NCBI GenBank assembly: GCA_038750655.1
Contig: JBCDGZ010000108.1
Location: forward strand, 1-28,134
Reading direction: 5' to 3'
DNA length: 28,134 nt
DNA from: JBCDGZ01 sp038750655
Lineage (GTDB): Bacteria > Bacteroidota > Bacteroidia > Chitinophagales > Saprospiraceae
Shown one piece after another: positions 24,114 through 28,134 of the stretch. Each line of letters starts with the position of its first letter. Position 1 is the first letter of the stretch. Position numbers and translations under genes: made by a program. The notes under the pieces are model-generated. The model ran no database searches. It saw nothing but the letters and a program-made list of their open reading frames with translations, and was not told the origin of the DNA.

Positions 24114-24208
24114 ACACTTTTAACACAATTCCTCACCAAATATCAAAAATTAACCTAATTTTAAAATGGCATCATTACTACAATGTCCTCTGATCTACAG
24201 TTTATCCT

Positions 24209-24216
24209 TATCTTTG
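24209..24216 (+). promoter_or_regulatory. -7 box of the endonuclease/phosphatase-fold gene
   Basis: TATCTTTG is an exact TAnnTTTG, about 66 bp before the ATG at 24282. No clear TTG lies at -33. It places transcription start near 24222, so the open frame back to 24183 is not translated. Confidence 0.5.
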
Positions 24217-24281
24217 TGGAAAATGGAGTTCACCCACCGAATTTTGTTAATCATTACTTTACGTCAAAAACTACAACGACA

Positions 24282-25319
24282 ATGAGATTCAGCAGTCTTC
24301 TGTTTTTCTTCTTCCTTTCCATCCACCTGGTTTCCGCACAAAAGCAGCAATATAAGGTGGGCTGCGTCGGATTCTACAACTTTGAAAACCTCTTCGACAT
24401 CGAAAATGATACCCTGATTCGGGACGACGAGTTCACTCCCAAGGGCCGCAAAGGCTGGACCACAGAGCTTTATCAGGACAAGCTGGATCAGCTGGCGAGC
24501 GTCGTCTCCGAAGTCGGTACTGAGATGACACCGGACGGGCTCTCCATCCTGGGCATTTGTGAGGTAGAGAATAAAGGAGTATTAGAAGATTTCGTCCAAC
24601 ATCCTAAACTAGCTAAGCGCAACTATCAGATCGTCCACTTTGACTCTAAAGACTGGCGAGGCATTGATGTAGCACTCATCTATCAACCCAAATATTACGA
24701 AGTACTCAGCAGCAAATCCATCGATGTCGGCATTATCATGCGCGGTAAGGATTCTACCCATACCCGGGACATCTTGTTAGTAGAGGGCCTTTACGACGGT
24801 GATCCACTTTACGTCATGGTCAATCACTGGCCCTCAAGAGGTGGTGGAGAGAAGGTAACCATGCCGATGCGCAACCAGGCGGCGATGGCCTGCCGCAAAG
24901 TCATCGACTCCCTACAAGCCATCAACCCGCTGGCCAAAGTCATTGTCATGGGTGACCTCAATGATGATCCCATCAGCCCTAGTGTTAAGGACTTTCTTCG
25001 GGCCACCGGCAAGAAAAAGAAAGTAGGCCCCAAGCAACTATTCAACCCCATGTATGACTACTACAAGAAGGGACTCGGCACCACAGCCTGGCGCGATGCC
25101 TGGAGCCTTTTCGATCAAATTATCGTCTCTCCGGGCTTGATCCAAAAAAATGGAGAAGGCTACCAGTTCTACAAAGCCAAGGTTTTCAATAAAAAGCATA
25201 TGGTACAGCGCACCGGGCAGTTCAAGGGCTATCCTTTCCGCACCTTTGTTGGTGATGCTTATCTTGGTGGCTACAGCGATCACTTTCCGGTTTATGCGTT
25301 TTTGGTGAAAGCGATTTAG
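24282..25319 (+). CDS. Secreted endonuclease/exonuclease/phosphatase family protein
   Basis: A 345-aa exported enzyme of the DNase I-like/EEP superfamily, metal-dependent phosphodiesterases. The signal peptide is MRFSSLLFFFFLSIHLVSAQ. Superfamily motifs are intact: FYNFENLFD (31-39), the metal-binding E94 in GICEVEN, VALIYQP (130-136), NHWPSRGGGE (181-190) with the catalytic-type His, D225-x-N227 in VMGDLNDDP, and S332-D333-H334 near the end. It may cleave nucleic acids, nucleotides or another phosphodiester in the periplasm or outside; sequence alone does not decide. It is divergent from the TonB receptor/DUF5689 operon and shares its intergenic region, an arrangement that I recall recurring in Bacteroidota. 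Its end is 16 bp from the convergent next gene. Confidence 0.9.
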   Translation: MRFSSLLFFFFLSIHLVSAQKQQYKVGCVGFYNFENLFDIENDTLIRDDEFTPKGRKGWTTELYQDKLDQLASVVSEVGTEMTPDGLSILGICEVENKGVLEDFVQHPKLAKRNYQIVHFDSKDWRGIDVALIYQPKYYEVLSSKSIDVGIIMRGKDSTHTRDILLVEGLYDGDPLYVMVNHWPSRGGGEKVTMPMRNQAAMACRKVIDSLQAINPLAKVIVMGDLNDDPISPSVKDFLRATGKKKKVGPKQLFNPMYDYYKKGLGTTAWRDAWSLFDQIIVSPGLIQKNGEGYQFYKAKVFNKKHMVQRTGQFKGYPFRTFVGDAYLGGYSDHFPVYAFLVKAI

Positions 25320-25335
25320 GGAAGGAAAAAATGTA

Positions 25336-27492
25336 TTATTCTGAGATAATAACCTTTTGCGTGAAAATTTTATCGCTGTACTGGAAAGATAGGTAATAAA
25401 AGCCAGGAGAACTGATGGTAATAGTATGATTCACAGATTTATCTTCACCAATCAATTGTCCTAAAGCATTAAATACCTGAAAGTGAACATCATGGTCTAT
25501 ACCTCTCAAAGTCAACAAACCTGTTGAAGGATTGGGAAATAACTCTAGCTTAGGAGGTGCGATGGGCTCAATAGAAGTAGTAAACCATGTACTATCACAG
25601 GGATAATTGTTGAAATTATATTCATAATTATCGCTTTCGAAGCATCTGACCTTCGTAATTTGTCTTCGGGAGTCACAGAGAGCCAGTCCTAATGGCAGGC
25701 GCAAACCTCCATACATTAAGCCTATATTTTTCAGGATAGAAGTGTTGATGTCTGAGTTAACAGAGCCGTTATTACTCAATCTAACATTTTGCACTTCGAT
25801 TGAATCGTTTTCAACGGGCATTTTTGTTATGGAGTCAATAGTAACATCGGCTATTTCCATTTCAGAGTCATGGCAGACTCCTTTCCAGGCTACTGAGTAG
25901 TCGATGTCTTCATAGAATTTATAGTTGAGTTGAAATGCTTCAAGACGTTCATCATAGAAAAGGACGCTATCCTCTTTAACCAGCATATATTCCAAATTAG
26001 CATCGTAGCTATTGCTGATAACGTGCACTTTTTCATTCATAATAACCGCAGAATCAATTATCGTATAAGTCTGAAAAGACACCGCTCTGCTTAGTGGATC
26101 TTCGACCTCGTAGGTCCAGGTAGTTCCAATTTTAAAAGCGGCTTTGCGGTCCTCTAATTGCCCTTCCTTAACAATAGTTATTTCTTCACAATTATTATTT
26201 TCAATACATCCTTCAGGAGTAACAGAGAGTAGCCAGATGTTAGTGGTATTTACAGAATCATTTAGAATTGATTGTTGTGTATTGGTGTAGGATACGGTTC
26301 CGCAAGCTATAATATTTCCATCATCATCTTCCTTAACTTTTCTCAAATGGGAGTGACGATAATTTCCGTATTGTTCAGTAGGTAAATTTTCCTGTTCATT
26401 TTCATATTTAAAAATTCTTAGCCAGTTGCGTTCTCCATCGGGATTCATACTGACTAAAAATCCGTTCCAAGTTCTATGTATACCTCCTGCGGGTCCATCC
26501 TCCGTTTCATCCCATACATCACCACAAGCAATGATGTTACCATCTTGGGTTTGAAGATAATCATAGATTTTATATCTTCTAGCGTTACTAAACGGATCAG
26601 TAGGTAGTTGGAAGCTCCAAAGAATATTACTAAAGTCAGCACTCAATTTATTTATTCTTCCATTAGAAGGTAACGCATTACCTAGCGGGTGGTCTTGAGA
26701 AGTAAAATAAATACTGCCATCATCACTAGCGAGTATTGCGGGGTTTTCCGCGGCGATGTCTTCAAATTCAAATGAATCAACTACAAGGCCATTTTGATCC
26801 AGTTTAAGAATCTGAAAACCACTACTCCCGGATAGCCCTGGTCCATCGTGATAGGGATTCAAGAAAATCAGGTGTTCATCTGTAGTGTATTGCAAATCAA
26901 GGCAATTATTTTTCCGTTCACCGTAACCATATTTTTTCGCCCAGCGAGGATGGAGTTCATTATCCAGGCTCATGATCTGTCCATAGCGTTTTCCAGTATT
27001 ACTATCGAGTGTAGAACCGTACAAATAGAAAGAGTGATTAGACTGTATTATTCCTTCGTTATTACTCGCCCAATCGACCGTGGACTCATAACTCAAAGAA
27101 TTAAGAGGAGATAAATCAGTATCAAATTCCATTAAGGCCGTAGGTCTGCCATTAAGTGCACCATGCCAATGGCCGCTTACGTATAATGTATTATTAAAAA
27201 AAGTCAATTTATTACTGCCTTCTGGATACAGCGTATCAATTAATATAGATTGTAGCAGTTCCCCCTTATTTGAATACTTTGAAAGACTCGTACAGCTTGA
27301 ATACGAAGAGGGATTAGTCGTGGAGGCACAAAAGTGTTCTGCTAAAATGTAAATCTTATCATCTTGCATTTCAAAATCTCGAACAATATTTCTTTTTGCT
27401 ACATTTAGGTCAATTAATTTACTAAATGTTTCTTGGCCAAAAGAAGTAAAAGATAAAACCAAGAGTCCGAGAAGGGTAATTTCTTTTTTCAT
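25336..27492 (-). CDS. T9SS type A sorted protein with propeller-like N-terminal region
   Basis: A 718-aa secreted protein. The signal peptide ends near residue 19 (SFTSFGQ). Residues about 20-440 hold repeated strands of the type DDKIYILAEHF, DGSIYFTSQDHPLG, DGNIIACGDVWDE and DGNIIACGTVSYTN, an incomplete beta-propeller-like repeat pattern. A separate module follows from about 450 (FKIGTTWTYEVEDPLSRAV) to 640. The C-terminal 69 residues (650-718) are a T9SS type A domain starting ELFPNPSTG and ending KVIISE. It is therefore a T9SS cargo protein; its activity is unknown. Codon use is more AT-rich than in genes to the left, shared with the next gene. I found no convincing TAnnTTTG promoter upstream. 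Confidence 0.85.
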   Translation of the reverse strand: MKKEITLLGLLVLSFTSFGQETFSKLIDLNVAKRNIVRDFEMQDDKIYILAEHFCASTTNPSSYSSCTSLSKYSNKGELLQSILIDTLYPEGSNKLTFFNNTLYVSGHWHGALNGRPTALMEFDTDLSPLNSLSYESTVDWASNNEGIIQSNHSFYLYGSTLDSNTGKRYGQIMSLDNELHPRWAKKYGYGERKNNCLDLQYTTDEHLIFLNPYHDGPGLSGSSGFQILKLDQNGLVVDSFEFEDIAAENPAILASDDGSIYFTSQDHPLGNALPSNGRINKLSADFSNILWSFQLPTDPFSNARRYKIYDYLQTQDGNIIACGDVWDETEDGPAGGIHRTWNGFLVSMNPDGERNWLRIFKYENEQENLPTEQYGNYRHSHLRKVKEDDDGNIIACGTVSYTNTQQSILNDSVNTTNIWLLSVTPEGCIENNNCEEITIVKEGQLEDRKAAFKIGTTWTYEVEDPLSRAVSFQTYTIIDSAVIMNEKVHVISNSYDANLEYMLVKEDSVLFYDERLEAFQLNYKFYEDIDYSVAWKGVCHDSEMEIADVTIDSITKMPVENDSIEVQNVRLSNNGSVNSDINTSILKNIGLMYGGLRLPLGLALCDSRRQITKVRCFESDNYEYNFNNYPCDSTWFTTSIEPIAPPKLELFPNPSTGLLTLRGIDHDVHFQVFNALGQLIGEDKSVNHTITISSPGFYYLSFQYSDKIFTQKVIISE

Positions 27493-27617
27493 AATGCGTG
27501 CTGCTTCATGCGTTGAAGTTAAAATATCAAAAAGAATATAACTTTACATTATAGAGTGGTGAATTGCGAATGACTTAGCTAAAAAATCGGTGAAATATAG
27601 AATAAACAGAGGATACT

Positions 27618-28134
27618 CTAGTCAGTTAAGATAAATTTATCTTTAAATGATAAGTTCTTATGATTACGTATTTCGACGATATAAAGCCCAGTATTCCAAT
27701 TTGATGTGTGGATAGTCTTACTAGATTCTGTAATCGAATCAAAATAGATCAATTGGCCAAGAGAATTATAAATACGTATTTCTGAAACCTGTTGATTATT
27801 CGATAAGATATTCAAGTGTTTCGAGAAAGGGTTTGGAAAGACCTGTATAGGACTTTGTGTCAATTTACTATTTCCTTTACTTTCCAAAGGTAAACTATAA
27901 GTACTAAAATCAGGCAATTCTGATGAGAGTATTTCATCTGTAAGCATAAAATATAGAGCTTTGGCATAACCTGCGTATGGATGCGCCTTGCGAGCAATAG
28001 TGTAAACTGCTGTTAAGTCCTCATTCGTTGGAATAAAAGTAGAAATATTTTTAATTCGATTCAAGTTAATTGATTGAATAGTAACAAAATCATTCAACGC
28101 TTCATCTTCATCGGATAAGCTAGATAAATACATA
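27618..28134 (-). CDS. C-terminal part of a T9SS-sorted protein, cut by window edge
   Basis: About 172 codons of the 3' end of a minus-strand gene; the start lies beyond the window. An ATG happens to fall at 28131-28133, but the residues after it (LSSLSDEDEALNDFV) are not a signal peptide, so it is internal. The final 74 residues are a T9SS type A sorting domain (VFPNPFSKH, IRIYNSLGQL, GLYIVEI, KFILTD). The preceding part, with AGYAKALYFMLTDE, looks like the tail of a longer surface or secreted protein. It is the upstream neighbour of another T9SS gene on the same strand, 125 bp away, in the same AT-rich DNA. Confidence 0.82.
   Translation of the reverse strand, partial: MYLSSLSDEDEALNDFVTIQSINLNRIKNISTFIPTNEDLTAVYTIARKAHPYAGYAKALYFMLTDEILSSELPDFSTYSLPLESKGNSKLTQSPIQVFPNPFSKHLNILSNNQQVSEIRIYNSLGQLIYFDSITESSKTIHTSNWNTGLYIVEIRNHKNLSFKDKFILTD

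Noticed and set aside
1..28134. tRNA, rRNA, CRISPR or phage genes
   Set aside because: Reading both strands I saw no cloverleaf with a usable anticodon arm, no rRNA stretch, no regularly spaced direct repeat array, and no integrase or structural phage gene. A covariance-model scan would settle small RNAs.

Overview
The window looks like chromosome of a member of the Bacteroidota, probably a Saprospiria-type bacterium (Lewinella/Haliscomenobacter-like). The phylum call rests on C-terminal type IX secretion (T9SS) sorting domains on three proteins, a TonB-dependent receptor with an N-terminal carboxypeptidase-regulatory-like domain, a DUF5689 lipoprotein, a 7TMR-DISM histidine kinase, a membrane-anchored AraC regulator, and many -7 boxes of the Bacteroidota form TAnnTTTG with little Shine-Dalgarno signal. 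The class-level call is inference. I see no rRNA, tRNA, CRISPR array or prophage.

Layout, left to right. (1) 13-4525, minus strand: an ECF sigma factor, an anti-sigma-like/outer-membrane barrel protein and a T9SS-secreted protein are packed as an operon, followed by an exported serine hydrolase. (2) 4526-5967: a divergent gene of unknown function, then a stranded fragment of a LamG-type surface protein. (3) 5960-10752, minus: an orphan 7TMR-DISM histidine kinase, and an S9 prolyl-oligopeptidase-type peptidase with an unusual C-terminal domain. A strong terminator separates the two and abuts the kinase promoter. (4) 10881-12503, minus: a Dabb-domain lipoprotein and a membrane AraC regulator. 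(5) 12680-13762, plus: two small lipoproteins. (6) 13831-14652, minus: a C45-type (acyltransferase/Ntn) hydrolase. (7) 14653-15172: an intergenic stretch holding a possible gene remnant and a 238-bp MITE-like element with 16-bp terminal inverted repeats and a 12-bp target duplication. (8) 15173-17330, minus: a lipoprotein and a lysozyme-like exported protein. (9) 17439-18602, plus: a PLP-dependent trans-sulfuration-type enzyme. (10) 18640-19017: a small lipoprotein. (11) 19105-25319: a TonB receptor plus DUF5689 lipoprotein operon, divergent from a secreted endonuclease/exonuclease/phosphatase. (12) 25336-28134, minus: two T9SS cargo proteins in visibly more AT-rich DNA, the second cut by the window edge.

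Two signals stand out. One is the small mobile-type repeat at 14906-15143, which appears to have landed in the loop of the terminator hairpin of the upstream lipoprotein gene. The other is the receptor/lipoprotein/phosphodiesterase-fold locus at 19105-25319, which has the parts of an uptake system for a phosphorylated or nucleic-acid nutrient. The sigma/barrel/T9SS operon, in which one protein combines an inner-membrane-like N-terminus with an outer-membrane barrel, is also worth a look.
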